64,000 nt of DNA, taken from the NCBI GenBank assembly GCA_910589415.1, contig OU342639.1, positions 20,096,268 to 20,160,267 on the forward strand, in the 5' to 3' direction. The stretch comes from Malachius bipustulatus (Eukaryota > Arthropoda > Insecta > Coleoptera > Melyridae). The translations under genes were made by a program, and so were the position numbers. The notes below the pieces were generated by a model. That model did no database searches, was not told the DNA's origin, and was given only the letters and a program-made list of their open reading frames with translations. The first letter of the stretch is position 1, and each line of letters starts with the position of its first letter. Shown piece by piece: positions 9,847-22,104 of the stretch.

Positions 9847-12671
9847 TTATATATATATATATTTCTCCAAAATCGCGAAATTTCGATTTTCAAAACGCTC
9901 CTGTAGCTTTATCTTTCAAGATTAGTGAACGAAATTTTGGATTCTTGTAAAGCTGAGGAATGACTTTAGATTTTCGTTGAAAAAATTTCCAAAAGTCACG
10001 TTACTTCTACAGGGTGTCCCTTCAAAGTTCCACATATCCGGTTTTTGTCATCTCATTTCAGGTCGCAGTTTTGAATCTAGGAGGCTGAAATTTTTGTGGG
10101 AGTAAGATATCCACAAGGAGTGGTCTGGTATTGCACTTGAGCAAAATCGGCCGAGCCGTTTCAAAATGGCGGCTATTTTAATTTTTTGGAAAATTGACTA
10201 TTTTTGAATCCCGGTATGAGCAAGATGGCAAAAAAACTTTGAAATAAAATTAACAGGATTTGAAGAAAATTATTGGAAATTTGAGTTAATGCAATAAAAT
10301 TAGCATATTTTCCATTAATAAGCCAGTGTCGTGGGTAGGAAAAAGGGTGAAAATGTGTCAATTCTATAACCGTTTATGAGTCCATTTTTGAAGAAGTTGA
10401 ACCGAAATTTTCAATTTTTTTTTTGCTTTAACATATAATTTGATGTCTTAGCTTCAATTCGCCTCGATTAATGTAGCACTTTAAACGAAAAACAAAAAAG
10501 TTTTTCGCTTGTGCAAAATTAGCTTGCACTTATTAAATCGATGAAATGGTTCGCAATTTCTTTTTTATTTTTTTCCACATTCAATTATGAATGGTTCTGA
10601 AAATTAGAAGAGCAAACGCAACAACAATTAAATCACCTACATGCAGGTGAAAAAAGTATTCAAATTGGTTTTTTAATAACAAAGATACGACCAGTTTAAA
10701 AGTGAGGTGTGGGTACCTGACGTACTACATAATTATATCTACCCGATCATCGCTACAACCTTGAAACTCACCTTGGCGAAGTTAGTTAGGCAAGGGTCCT
10801 AGAAAACTGTTGGTGCTGGTTCGAAACCACGAGAGGGTCATTCTTTTTTTTTTTTTGGTAGGTAGGTGATTTTCCCCCAAAAAAAATCGGATTATTTTTC
10901 CATTATATTCATTATAAAAAAAAATAGGAAGAAAATATTTATTATTTTTACATGATGTTTATTTCTCTAAAATTTTAAAAATGCTCCTGTAGGTTAATTT
11001 TTCAAGATCAATGAACGAAATTTTTTACTTTTGTGAAACTTAGGGATGACGTTTGATTAAAAAAAAAAAACATTTTTCTAAAATTGTCTCTCCAAATTTC
11101 AAAAAAAAAAAACGGGTATGAGGCACGGTTTCTGGTCGCAGTTTTCAATCCTGGAGGCTGAAATTTTTTTGGTAGTAAGATAACTGCAAGTAGTCGTCTG
11201 GTACTGCATTTGAGTTAAATCAGAAGAGCCGTTCCAAAATGGCGGCCTTTTCAATTTTAGGAAAAATTGATGGATTTTGAACCCCTAATAAATAAGCCAG
11301 TTAGAAAAAGTCTTTTAAACGAAATTAACATTATTGGAAGAAAATTATTTGAAATTTGAGTTATAAAATATTGAGTTAAAATATTGCAATAAAATTTGCA
11401 ATATTTTTATTATTAAAGCCAGTGACGTGGGTAGGAAAAAAAATTTCTGTAACCGGTTATGAACATATTTTTGAAGGAATTGAACGAAAATTTTTCCACT
11501 AGACAACTATATTCTAATAACCCTTAACTATGAAAAATTTCAAGAAGCAAATAAGAAAAATGGCGGAGATATTAGAATATTTTTACATAGCTTGTAATTT
11601 GTTTCAAATTTCAAGATAGTGTAAAAAAATTGCATTTTTAAATTAAAAAATATATTATATAATAAACATTATTTACACTCCAAAACTTAGTTTGCACTCA
11701 TTACACTATTTTACTTTTGTGAAACTTAGGGATGACGTTTGATTTTCACAAAAAAACATATACCTAAAATTGCGCTACTTTTACAACATGTCTCTCCAAA
11801 TTTCAAAAAAAAACAAAAAAAACGGGTATGAGGCACGGTTTCTGGTCGCTGTTTTCAATCTAGGGGGCTGAAATTTTTTTGGTAGTAAGATAACTGCAAG
11901 TAGTCGTATGGTACTGCATTTGAGTTAAATCAGAAGAGCCGTTCCAAAATGGCGGCCTTTTCAATTTTAGGAAAAATTGATAGATTTTGAACCTCTAAAT
12001 AAGCCAGTTAGAAACAAAAACTTTTAAACGAAATTAACATTACTGGAAGAAAATTATTTGAAGTTTGAGTTATAAAATATTGAGTTAAAATATTGCAATA
12101 AAATTTGCAATATTTTTATTATTAAGCCAGTGGCGTGGGTAGGAAAAGGGAAAAAGGGCTAAATTTCTATAACTGTTTATGAACATATTTTTGAAGGAAT
12201 TGAACGAAAATTTTTCCAGTAGACAACTATACTAATAAACTTCAAAATTCAAAGATTTCAAGAAGGAAATAATAAAAATGGCGGAGATATTAGAATATTT
12301 TTACATATTATGTTTATTCCTCTAAAATTTAAAATTTTCGGTTTTCAAAGCTCCCCTTTCACTTTTTCCGTTCTATAAAAGGTAGTCTAAAAAAAAGTAT
12401 TTTTTAAGTAAAGTTAGCCAGTGGCGGGCATAGGAAATGGGCCAAAATTGTTCAATTTTGCCAATGATTTTTTTTGTTTTGTTAAATTTAAAAATTCATT
12501 CTAAGGCATGCACGGTTTAAAACGAAATGAAATGCAATTGTCAGTAAGCCACTACGCGAATATCACCTGACTATGTAAAATTTCAGAAAGCCAATTTAAC
12601 AAGCGGTGAAAATCAGAATTGAATCGCATAAAAATACACTATTTCTGCGATTGATGCGCAAGAAGGTTTTT
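9649..12671 (+). repeat. Hairpin-ended repeat with internal tandem units (copy 1)
   Basis: The left end has a 12-bp-stem hairpin (AGTGTATTTTTT, 9651-9662 with 9666-9677). A conserved segment ending CCTGCCCACGA and a (TA)n tract (9784-9862) follow. Then come three to four diverged units of about 0.6-0.7 kb, each with ATGGCGGC..TTTTCAATTTT, GCCAGTG.CGTGGGTAGGAAA and TTATGAACATATTTTTGAA. The right end has a hairpin (AATCGCA 12622-12628 with TGCGATT 12646-12652) followed by GATGCGCAAGAAGGTTTT. Copy 2 is inverted at 23111-26960 with fewer internal units; a decayed copy 3 lies at 27588-28260. No coding capacity is apparent. TAGTGTATTTTT occurs, inverted, at both ends. Class uncertain: long MITE or Helitron-like. 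Confidence 0.75.
9784..9862. repeat. (TA)n microsatellite
   Basis: Almost pure TA dinucleotide with a few TTTATA interruptions. It is an internal part of the surrounding repeat, since copy 2 has the corresponding tract at 24742-24778. Confidence 0.95.
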
Positions 12672-13148
12672 TAAATTTGTAATAATTATAAGATATTCAT
12701 TTTACTATTTAAATCACTTTTTTCTTGATTTTAGTAATGCGGCATTGTCGAGTGTAAATCTAGTATGCCACTGAACTCGGATAAAAATTGGGATTATTCT
12801 ATGAGCGTTTACTTAGTTTGCTGAAGGGTTCATGATAGGTATCTAATCTCTTAACATTTATTGATGACTTTAATGCCTACCATATATCTACCATATATCA
12901 ATCATTTTACCTGTCATTTACATATATTATGATAATTTTTATTGAACCTTCCTTTTTCTTGAATTTTAACTTGTGCATGGTTTATTGGGGCTTAGGTTCT
13001 TGGTTAAAAAATTATTTTTATTATATATATATAAACACCATTTTGGCGATGAATTTTATTATACCATAGTTTTATAAAAAAAATTATTTTTAAGTTTTTT
13101 ACACGTTTATACAAATTTGTACAGACAATATTCTTTTATTTTTAAAAT
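12672..13148. other. No feature recognised
   Basis: AT-rich spacer between the hairpin-ended repeat and the solo LTR. It includes the direct repeat ACCATATATC / ACCATATATCA near 12880-12900. Confidence 0.4.
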
Positions 13149-13293
13149 ATAATGTAACGGGATTTTCGGTAGGGTAGAGATGATTACACAGGGATGGATA
13201 ATTGCCCCCTTTTACCCGTGACAAGTCAGTTAAAATTATAAAAACCTTTATTTACAATTATGACATACAATCATACGCCTTCCTGTATGACTT

Positions 13294-13799
13294 TTATAGG
13301 AAGGCGAGAGTTTGACGAGAATTGGTTAGTGCGCAGCGATCGGCCATAAAATCCATAAATGTTTATTGTCCAATATCAACAATGTTAGTCGGTGTCCGCG
13401 TAAAAAAAGCAACCAACCAGATAAGGCTGATAAAAGTAACTCCGCCGTTCATCGAACAGGTAAAAAGTCAGTGGTGGTACTGTTTATCTCGTGTAGTATT
13501 TATTTGAAACAGGTAGAGTTTCTGTCGTCGTGTCGTAACCTCTTTTCATGTAAAATTGGTAAAAAAGGGAAGATCACTTGTTTGACTGACCAAGTATATA
13601 AGTATATTAAAAAATATATCTATAATGAATAAACGAGAGGTTATATCAGCACGAAGCCGGCGAATTATTTTTATGTGCGCGGCGCCACTGATGTGATTTC
13701 TAGTCTGATATGGTCGAACAGCGTTTATCAGTTCTATAGGTGGAACAATTAAAGCCGGCAAGATACGTAGTTCACGCCCAGATTCTTTCCTTCCTATAA
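13294..13799. mobile_element. MITE with TTATAGGAAGG termini, inserted in the solo LTR
   Basis: The ends are TTATAGGAAGGCGAGAG (13294) and CTTTCCTTCCTATAA (to 13799). The left half matches the reverse complement of the right half of the MITE at 41102-41477 (GACGAGAATT.GTTAGTGCGCAG, then GTCGGTGTCCGCG.AAAAAA). A second outward-facing end, CGCCTTCCTGTA, lies just outside at 13276-13287. The open frames inside are not coding. Confidence 0.75.
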
Positions 13800-14561
13800 A
13801 AATCATAGTATACTATGTTTAAACATATCTGTATCGATTAAATATTATCGTTGCGTCCTGAACAATATGGGCCGGCTTTTCTCCACGGCGGCCCGCTTGA
13901 TTGGCTAGAGATACTGGCGTCGGAGCACGCCCCTCTGCTAATTGGTCGACCTGACGGACGGTTCACCTCCGGCCCTGCAGCGACAGTAGCTCTATTGCCA
14001 TCGTCCGCTGCGTATCGTATCTGCTGCTGCTGTGGCCTCAGGAATACGCGTCGTGACGGGATTTGGGAGACAATCGTCCGACGACGCTGTAATCTGAAAA
14101 CAGAAACCCGCTCCCGGAATGCCGAGGTGGGTATTATTGACGATCAAGGCGGAAAGGGCTATATGAGACCTCTACCCCCTTGAATATGGGCTCATAGGAA
14201 AATGACTCGCCGGATCGACAACTCATTACATTGCGATCCCGACGTCTATTGTGTCTGGCCCTCAATACAGGCCAGGCGCCGTCTGAAAGGGTCCGCCGGG
14301 ACCTCACTACAGTCCCGGTTGTTACCCTGATGTGACCGGCAGTCGATCAGAGCTCAATTCACTCTCATCGATCTCCCGTTGCCGTATTACAGTTAAGTTC
14401 AACTCAATTCATTGACCCACTGTTACAGGCTGGATAAATGTGACGGAGTGCACTCAATGCATGCCTCCTGCTGAAGACCTCCTAGCTCAGTTCACTGGGA
14501 GGGAGATGTTTCGCGAGTCAATGCCTCGGAAGCTCTGACCTGCTTCTCTGTTGGCTCTGCT

Positions 14562-14567
14562 TATATA
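14562..14567 (+). promoter_or_regulatory. Candidate TATA box of the solo LTR
   Basis: TATATA in a GC-rich context about 120 bp before the LTR's 3' end. Assigned only by position and composition. Confidence 0.3.
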
Positions 14568-14689
14568 GCCGGTGCCGGCGAGATAACCTGCTAATCACCG
14601 CTGTAAAAACTGTATCCTTCTGATAGACCCCTTGATTAATTAAAATAAATAATAATAATCAACGAATGCCTTGGAATTCGTTACAATAA

Positions 14690-15544
14690 TTTTAGTTTTT
14701 AATTCGCGGTAATGAAAATCCATACAGGTTCGATCTCCGAATGGGGCCGAGAAGATAAGAGAAAAAACTCCCCACTCAAAAAACCGATATCATTAAGAAG
14801 AAAGTCTCTCGGCGGGACACAAAAAATTGTTCGTTCGAGGATTCCTAGTTATCGTTGTTAGTCAACATTTCCATTAGACTTAGCTATTAAAAAATCGTGA
14901 AATGGGAATTCGTGCCTATGAAATTATGAAATTAACAATGCAGAATGCAAGGGAATCAAAGAACGCGTATCCAGTGAAGATTCTCTCGACCGTGACCAGG
15001 TACGTGCCATTCAAGTTTTCACTGTCGATTTTGTATGGCTCGGTTTTTACATAATTCTCATTTGCAATCTATGCCTTTATAAGTACAGTTTTTGGTCCTT
15101 CGAGCCGGATTTCAACCAGCAAAAGAGTTGTTTGGAATAATAATTAATTAATTCGATGTGAATGAGAATATCAGCAAGTGAAATTCGCCATTTTTAAATC
15201 AATAAAATTCAAACGAAAATATAGCTATCTACCGGTTTTCATTTCGATCGACAGGACGAGTTGTTGGAAACAGTTATCAGGCCACTCTAGGATACTACCG
15301 CATCATTTACTTTATTTTCGCGCAAAATCAAGTACTTAATTGAGAAATTTATGAAAATTGATTCAGGGTTAAACTGTAATTTAACAAATTAGGAAGTAAA
15401 TAAATTTAGGATAAAAATGATACTTAACCTTCTATCCTATTTTCAATTGAAGTATAGGTATCATTCCTACCAACTTAAGATTTTTTTTAAATAAAGTTTG
15501 TATTAATTAATAATATTCCGTTAGTTGATTCTAATAATAAATAG
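14690..15544. other. No gene recognised
   Basis: Spacer between the solo LTR and the BEL/Pao relic. It contains a short GC-richer island near 14730-14830. No open frame with family resemblance. Confidence 0.4.
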
Positions 15545-16092
15545 ATTTAAAATTGCCGTTGAAAGGCTTAGTATGAATCGAAAAGTCCTTGTAAGCCGTA
15601 TAGTATCCTTTGATAAGGAGGAACCTACTTCGATCAAAGTATTAGGGTTGCAATGGAACCCAACTTCAGATTCCTTTTCATATTCATGCCACCCTACTGA
15701 CAAGCCCTGCACCAAACGCAATATCCTTTCTGAAATAGCGAGATTCTATGATCCATAGGATTTTTGTCTCCAGTGATCTTCCTAGTTAAACACATAATGC
15801 AAAGGCTCTGGATCTCAGGAACAAATTAGGACGAACGCCCTTCTCAAGCTATTATATATCTTTGGACCATAATTTTCAAAATTAACTTATGTCTTTCGCA
15901 AATATCGCTTCCTCTCCTTTCTTTGATAACAATATTCAACACTGTCAACTTTTTGGGTTTTGTGACGCTTCCGAAAAAGGTTACGCAGCCGCAGGATACC
16001 TACGCATAGAACTCAACGCTGGCATCTGCCAGAAACTGTTTCGAAGCCCTCACTTCCTCACCGTATGAGGGCACGAATTGCCTTGCTGCAAA
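15545..16092 (+). pseudogene. BEL/Pao retrotransposon RT-RNase H linker relic
   Basis: The plus frame at 15545-15758 reads SIKVLGLQWNPTSDSFSYS and then KRNILSEIARFYDP. This is the hallmark junction of BEL/Pao polyproteins (LGLxWNPxxDxFxF ... TKRxxLSxIAxxFDPLGxLSP). After a stop/frameshift at about 15757, fragments corresponding to FLVKHIMQRLW and, near 15950-16010, FGFCDASEKGYAAAGYLRI follow. The latter is the RNase H start (FxDAS..GYGA..Y.R). Multiple stops show it is dead. The catalytic YxDD region upstream and the integrase downstream are absent. Confidence 0.85.
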
Positions 16093-19000
16093 ATAGCGTA
16101 AATGATGGAAGACAAATGGAAGACAAACAAGCTGCGGCCAACAGATTTACAACATAAAAATCAGCTGTTAGCGAGAGCGCCTAGGCAGTTCCAATATCTC
16201 GAATTGGGGGTCGTTTCGTTAAATTGGTGGTTAAATCGTTTAGGTGGTTGTATTGCCAATACTGACGGACTCTGGTCATTTTAACATGCACTTTTGGTTT
16301 ATTTAATTTATTGTTCATAACTGTAGCAATTAACAAAAAAATTACACAAATAAATTTTGATTGTTGTGACAAGATGACAATAACTCTGAAATGTACAGGC
16401 ATAATTTTTTAATATTGTTGCAAAGCTATAAGAATCGTCGTACAAGACTTTTGAGCCTGGCATTCATGACGAGAAAGTTATTCTGCAGATAATAAATTGT
16501 ATTGTAACAAAACAATGACGACCCTGGTAATTACATTTGCAAATGATGTCAACTGATCATAAATGACTCCAACCGAATGATGCACTAATAGCAGCTGACA
16601 CCGACCGTAGACCGCACCACCACAAATGCCTCCAACCGCAAATCACACCGGCGTCAAATTAGGTATAACGGGCGCAGCTAATAACAACAGTTTAGAATTT
16701 CTACTATCATCTGTTTGCAACCGTTTTAAATTTCAGAATCCTGTCTGTGTTCATTAGATCGGGGATGTCTCTTAAAATTTATTTAAACTTCAGCAATAGT
16801 GATAAAAATCTGCTTCCCTCGCGTATAATTCGATTTAGCATTTCCCAAACACTGAAAGGATCGCATAAATTTATATAAACTCTGACAAGAATATGAGGAT
16901 GAATTTAAGAGAAACAAATAAAAGGGAGAATAAAAGCATTGATTTCTCCACCCCGACCTGAACTATCAGAGTCAGAGCAAGAATGTTAGGGGAAATAGAG
17001 AAAATGTTATAAAGTCCAAGAGGGCACGTGAGTTTGACAGTCACATAGATATTATGAGCGCGATCTATGTGACCCGCTTTAGGAACAGAGATGGGACTAC
17101 ATGCATAGTTGCCAACTTCACATGAATAAAATCACCAACAGGATCGTTACGAGTCTAAAATTATTATCACCGTCCAGGTTACATTAACGTCATGTTATTT
17201 GTGGTAGCCAGTCATTTGCTCTTATTTAATTCGCGGTCGAGGCTTTATGAAATTTTTCTCTACGATCATATTTATTTGGTGATAAAAAGAGGATTAAGTT
17301 TTGCATTAATATGCATGTTGTAACCCATAGAGCCCTGCTTCTCTTAAAGAAAGAGAATCAGGTCCAGACAAGGCACATTAGCTTCGGCTTATCAATCGGC
17401 AGATGACAGCATGAAACTTAGGCTCTGTATCAAAGAGATCGACTAAGCTCAGAAGGTTTACACACACACACACATAACACACAATCAGTAAATTAATTAA
17501 TTAAAAATTAACTATAGACTTGGTTATAAAAAATCTGCAGGAGGCGACGTGAAATTATGCAATAACTAGCAAGTTAAAATATCAAAAGCTAAATTTCAAA
17601 ATATTTATGTACAACTTTAAATTCATTTACCTGAGAGACCGACAGATGGGAGATCGTAATCTAGACGCTGCTGCTCATTATTATCATTCTTAATCTTTTA
17701 AATTCAGTGGAGACGGTAGCGTCAGAGTCGAGTAAATTGTATATCTTTCTTTATCAAACTTGATAAGACTCGTATTACTCGGAGTACGAAGTCAGGAAAG
17801 TTTAATTTTAATAACTACGTTGGAAAACGAATTTTAAATAAAAAAAAAAAAAACAGGATGAAATGTAGCCTGTGGAAAAGCACACGTTACAATCGATGCG
17901 ATCGTCATTTCGAAGCAGCTGCTAGTTAGAAAAATTTTCCAGGCCTCACAGATGATACTGACTGGTGAAAAAATTTTGATGACTTCTGCTACATTAATCA
18001 AGAAATCAAAGTTGACGTGTATGAATTCCTCAGTCAGATCGGTTCTTATATCACCATCACAATGCGAGAATCAGCGATAAAAATGAATACTTTCAAGTTT
18101 TCACGGAGGCTGATCTATACCGAAAACTTAAAAATCTTTGAACTGTCAGATTTATCAGTGCGGTGTGCATGAGGGTCGGCACTCGTAGTTGAGAAAACTT
18201 CAAATAACCCAAGAAAATTTAACCTGAAATTCACAAAAAACGGGTTTTTGAGAAATCGGAAAACTCGTGTAGCATGTGCTGCGGTCAAGATACATATACC
18301 GCCAATGTTTGAGAAAAAGAACTTTGCGCATCGCGTGTACTTTGGAATGTGGTCCAGAATACTATACCACTTATAATTATTTCTAATATAAAAATTTGAA
18401 GCAGAACGTACCTAGATAGAAAAATACTATTTTTTATATCCGTATAATATAATATAGCAACCACAACATGCTTCAGAAAGGTATATTTTGTCCTAGTATG
18501 TACCATAACACTCGACCTCTGTGGTGTCCACCTCTCAGGGGAACGCACGCCATCTAGCGACCTCCTGCATATTTCATTATCACTGTTTTCATGTCAACAT
18601 TAAACCTGTACGAATCGACGCTCTCTTTCAGTCGCTTTTGGTAAGCTTTAATGTTAAATGACGTCTGTTGCAATGTAATTTCATCGTTATGTGTGTAGGC
18701 AAGGTAAATATTATTAGAAATGTTTCATAAACATTTAATTGTAATTTACTGACATATGTTTAGAAAATTAAAGTTGTAAACTTGGACTTTTAATTTTAGA
18801 GAGGTTTAGTTTTTTCATTTACTTAGTTTAAAGCTTCGTTGGTTCCATTTAATTATCTCGACAGCACATAACTTCAAAGTTACAATAAAATGCGGAAGTT
18901 GAGGATCAGAACTAACATACAAGAGAGGATCTGAAAGTTGTTAAAGACCTAACCTTTGTTGGAAACGTAAAACTTCTATTAAGGTTCTTTGTCAATACAT

Positions 19001-20934
19001 TAAAGTGGAGAAGATACAATTTCCCTGTGCCACTAACTCAATTACCTTTACTTGTTCAATCTAAATAGAAATCAGAGACTCTTCAGCATTGAGCTTATAA
19101 AACATCTCTTTAGATAAGAAAAAATATTCCAGACGAACAAATCAAGGCAATTTTTCCATTTGAACTTTGTTCGATCCATTCCGAACTTATACTTGAAAAC
19201 ACCTTAAGACTCGAAGGTTTCAGAAAATCTCTCCTTAAGTCACAAAATTATGCCACTTCACGTAAATAAAAAATACCTCACCGAGTGAAAACTTCAAAGC
19301 AACATCCTTTCAGTAATGAAATTCGACCTAATATCAGCACCAACTCCTGAAATAAATTATTCACCCGTACAAGATACAAGAACGAAAGATAATGGACATC
19401 CTTGAATTTTTGGAGATGAATTTCCAACAAAAAAATAAAACTGCCAGTAAAAACTGGAGGAAGTGAACTTGCTAGCTACTAGTAGACTAAAGCACGCATA
19501 GATTAATACCCTTTCCTGTCATTTATCACGATTTTGTCATCGTGCTAGTATATGCAAAACCTCGTAGATAGCATTCAGCTACGTCAGCAGGACATCAGGT
19601 CGGAGGGAAAATCTTCCCAACTTAAATAAACGACCTGGAAGCTCTGATAATCACAATTACTATCAAGATGTGGGAATCGTTAAATCGCTTGATAAAATGC
19701 CAAGGGAATAATCTTATGTAGAAGTTTGAGCTATGAAATATTTTATTTTCACTAACACTATGGCAATTGGCTTTCCTTAGTGTCGGAAAAATGGATATTT
19801 ACAGTTTGGATCGCATATAAAAATCTTGCAATAAAAATATCAGCTTACTCGCAGAATCTGAGGAAAATTGTAACAAAAAACATTAGCGGTATCCTTTACA
19901 ATCTTTAAAATATCAGATAAATATCATGCAAAATACACATGGATCTAAAAAAAAGCATATATTCTAACCAAACAGAAACTTCATATTTAGATAACTTCTA
20001 TGGATTGTGCAGTTGTTCTCTTTTATTTTTGGTTTGTTTCCCATTTCAACAACTATTTCGTATCCGATTTCATATTCGCAACACTTTGGGAAACTCGATG
20101 TATGCAGTATTGACAGCAATAGTCTAACTAATAAAATGAAATAAAGCAGTTTCATGAATATTATACAGGCTGTCCCACAAGTCTCGGATAAACTCTTATG
20201 TACGTTGTTGACGGGTCATCAAATTCAGGCAAATTCACACCTTGGCATAGTCTCCCAAACATAGCAGAGACAATCCTTCTATCGGGAAGCTTCGTTTGTT
20301 GTGAGTTATTATCAAGAGACTCCTTAATTTTAAACAGTACAATATATTGGATCGGCCCCTGTGCCTTTTCACCGAACATTCACCTCAAGTGGGATATCAA
20401 AGCTCCTCGACTATTCAGAACCACGCCTGATATGTCTCAGTTTCATATTTTTTTCGGATATCTAACTTTAACGATCCGTCTTCGCCTTGTGATCCTTTTC
20501 CTCGTATCTCTTCACGTGTCATCTTCGTTTCCAATTTTTTCAAGCCTATTGACAATGAGATCCTGTGATTTACTTAGAGCAGTTAAATCTGTCAATTTAG
20601 CAATATATTTATGATGTCCATCAATGGCAGTCTAATGAGTAGACAAAAGGCTTCTAAAGTCATTATAGGATTTCTAAATTGACCAGAGATTATCTTATCC
20701 TATGGAAGTCTAATAAGTTTAATTTCCTCAAGTAACATCTTGAATTAAGACAGGCTGCTTGAAATACCTTTACTGGAGTCCACCCTTAGTTCCTGAATCA
20801 GTAACTATTCTGATGCTTTTCATTTTTGAAGTGTAACTGGAACACGTGTACTTTTCACAGCGCTTCTCCAGGTATTTAACATGTTTGGTTAGTCTTTATA
20901 AAACTGCAACGAACATTATTCTTGCGTTAAAAAC
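16093..20934. other. Long stretch without recognised genes
   Basis: AT-rich, mostly single-copy-looking DNA. A (CA)n microsatellite lies at about 17460-17484. A small perfect inverted repeat CACATAGAT/ATCTATGTG lies near 17042-17073. A lone transposon-end-like TATACAGGCTGTCCCACAAG lies at 20161-20180; beyond it, frames at 20161-20614 stay open on both strands but match nothing I know. No splice-supported exon was identified. Confidence 0.45.
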
Positions 20935-20946
20935 ATATAATTCTAA
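20935..20946. repeat. Left target-site duplication of the hammerhead array
   Basis: ATATAATTCTAA, identical to 22690-22701 on the far side of the array. Its boundary with the element is ambiguous by a few bases because of A/T microhomology. Confidence 0.8.
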
Positions 20947-21022
20947 ACAAAGACAAAAGATGAATGACATGTTGTCAGACAACATGCCATCCATTAATGT
21001 TGTGCTGTGAGCAGAGGCGGAA

Positions 21023-21067
21023 ATTGTAGACACGTGTTTCGTCCTGTTTGGGACTCTTCAGTACAAT
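21023..21067 (-). ncRNA. Type I hammerhead ribozyme, copy 1
   Basis: Sense strand minus. Stem I is ATTGTA (21067-21062) with TACAAT (21028-21023). CTGAAGA supplies the C3-A9 core, stem II is GTCC/GGAC closed by CAAACA, and GAA supplies G12-A14. Stem III is the tiny ACAC/GTGT. Predicted self-cleavage is after C17 of the GUC triplet, between 21029 and 21028. All conserved core residues are present; position 7 is A, which is permitted. Confidence 0.92.
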
Positions 21068-21342
21068 GTATCTACCAACACACAGCACAGTTTAGATCAC
21101 GGATCCCGTGAGCAGAATGCATTGAAATAAAAATAAAAATAAAATAAAAAGGCACGGTGGGTTAGGCTTGCGCCATAGGATACACCCCAGACAGCCATAA
21201 TGCATGCCAAAAATGAGTGCAGTGCCTCCCGGTGTGCATGAAGTAGGTAAAGCCCCTACTAGGCGTTGCTAGACAAAAGATGAATGACATGTTGTCAGAC
21301 AACATGCCATCCATTAATGTTGTGCTGTGAGCAGAGGCGGAA

Positions 21343-21387
21343 ATTGTAGACACGTGTTTCGTCCTGTTTGGGACTCTTCAGTACAAT
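21343..21387 (-). ncRNA. Type I hammerhead ribozyme, copy 2
   Basis: Identical in sequence to copy 1 and exactly 320 bp away. Predicted cleavage falls between 21349 and 21348 on the minus strand. Cleavage here and at copy 1 would release one 320-nt monomer. Confidence 0.92.
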
Positions 21388-21662
21388 GTATCTACCAACA
21401 CACAGCACAGTTTAGATCACGGATCCCGTGAGCAGAATGCATTGAAATAAAAATAAAAATAAAATAAAAAGGCACGGTGGGTTAGGCTTGCGCCATAGGA
21501 TACACCCCAGACAGCCATAATGCATGCCAAAAATGAGTGCAGTGCCTCCCGGTGTGCATGAAGTAGGTAAAGCCCCTACTAGGCGTTGCTAGACAAAAGA
21601 TGAATGACATGTTGTCAGACAACATGCCATCCATTAATGTTGTGCTGTGAGCAGAGGCGGAA

Positions 21663-21707
21663 ATTGTAGACACGTGTTTCGTCCTGTTTGGGACTCTTCA
21701 GTACAAT
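21663..21707 (-). ncRNA. Type I hammerhead ribozyme, copy 3
   Basis: Identical core and stems. Predicted cleavage falls between 21669 and 21668 on the minus strand. Confidence 0.92.
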
Positions 21708-21982
21708 GTATCTACCAACACACAGCACAGTTTAGATCACGGATCCCGTGAGCAGAATGCATTGAAATAAAAATAAAAATAAAATAAAAAGGCACGGTGG
21801 GTTAGGCTTGCGCCATAGGATACACCCCAGACAGCCATAATGCATGCCAAAAATGAGTGCAGTGCCTCCCGGTGTGCATGAAGTAGGTAAAGCCCCTACT
21901 AGGCGTTGCTAGACAAAAGATGAATGACATGTTGTCAGACAACATGCCATCCATTAATGTTGTGCTGTGAGCAGAGGCGGAA

Positions 21983-22027
21983 ATTGTAGACACGTGTTTC
22001 GTCCTGTTTGGGACTCTTCAGTACAAT
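21983..22027 (-). ncRNA. Type I hammerhead ribozyme, copy 4 (first in the left block)
   Basis: Identical core and stems, predicted cut between 21989 and 21988. This is the most upstream ribozyme of the minus-sense block, about 26 nt inside the block's 5' end. Confidence 0.92.
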
Positions 22028-22053
22028 GTATCTACCAACACACAGCACAGTTT

Positions 22054-22084
22054 TCTAATCAGTTTAGATCCGTGATCTAAACTG
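22054..22084. repeat. Head-to-head junction with 11-bp hairpin
   Basis: The left block's unit homology stops at 22053 and the right block's starts at 22067. The junction includes CAGTTTAGATC and, after a 3-nt loop (CGT), its exact complement GATCTAAACTG (22060-22084). It marks the inversion axis between the two divergent arrays. Confidence 0.8.
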
Positions 22085-22104
22085 TGCTGTGTGTTGGTAG
22101 ATAC

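Larger units (their letters stand above)
13153..14685 (+). mobile_element. Solo LTR, 4-bp target duplication
   Basis: The segment starts TGTAACGG and ends CGTTACA, a TG...CA pair with 7-bp inverted ends. It is flanked on both sides by ATAA (13149-13152 and 14686-14689). Its right two-thirds is visibly more GC-rich than the surroundings. TATATA lies at 14562-14567 in a GCTTATATAGCC context, and AATAAATAATAA lies near the right end, as expected for an LTR promoter and poly(A) region read left to right. Without the nested MITE (13294-13799) it is about 1.03 kb. A 4-bp duplication fits Ty3/gypsy-type integration, although BEL/Pao is possible. No PBS or internal region follows, hence solo. Confidence 0.65.

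Noticed and set aside
17460..17484. (CA)n tract as a regulatory element
   Set aside because: It is an ordinary dinucleotide microsatellite.
20198..20614. 138-codon plus-strand frame
   Set aside because: It begins next to a transposon-like end, has no domain, and a minus-strand frame is open over the same DNA.
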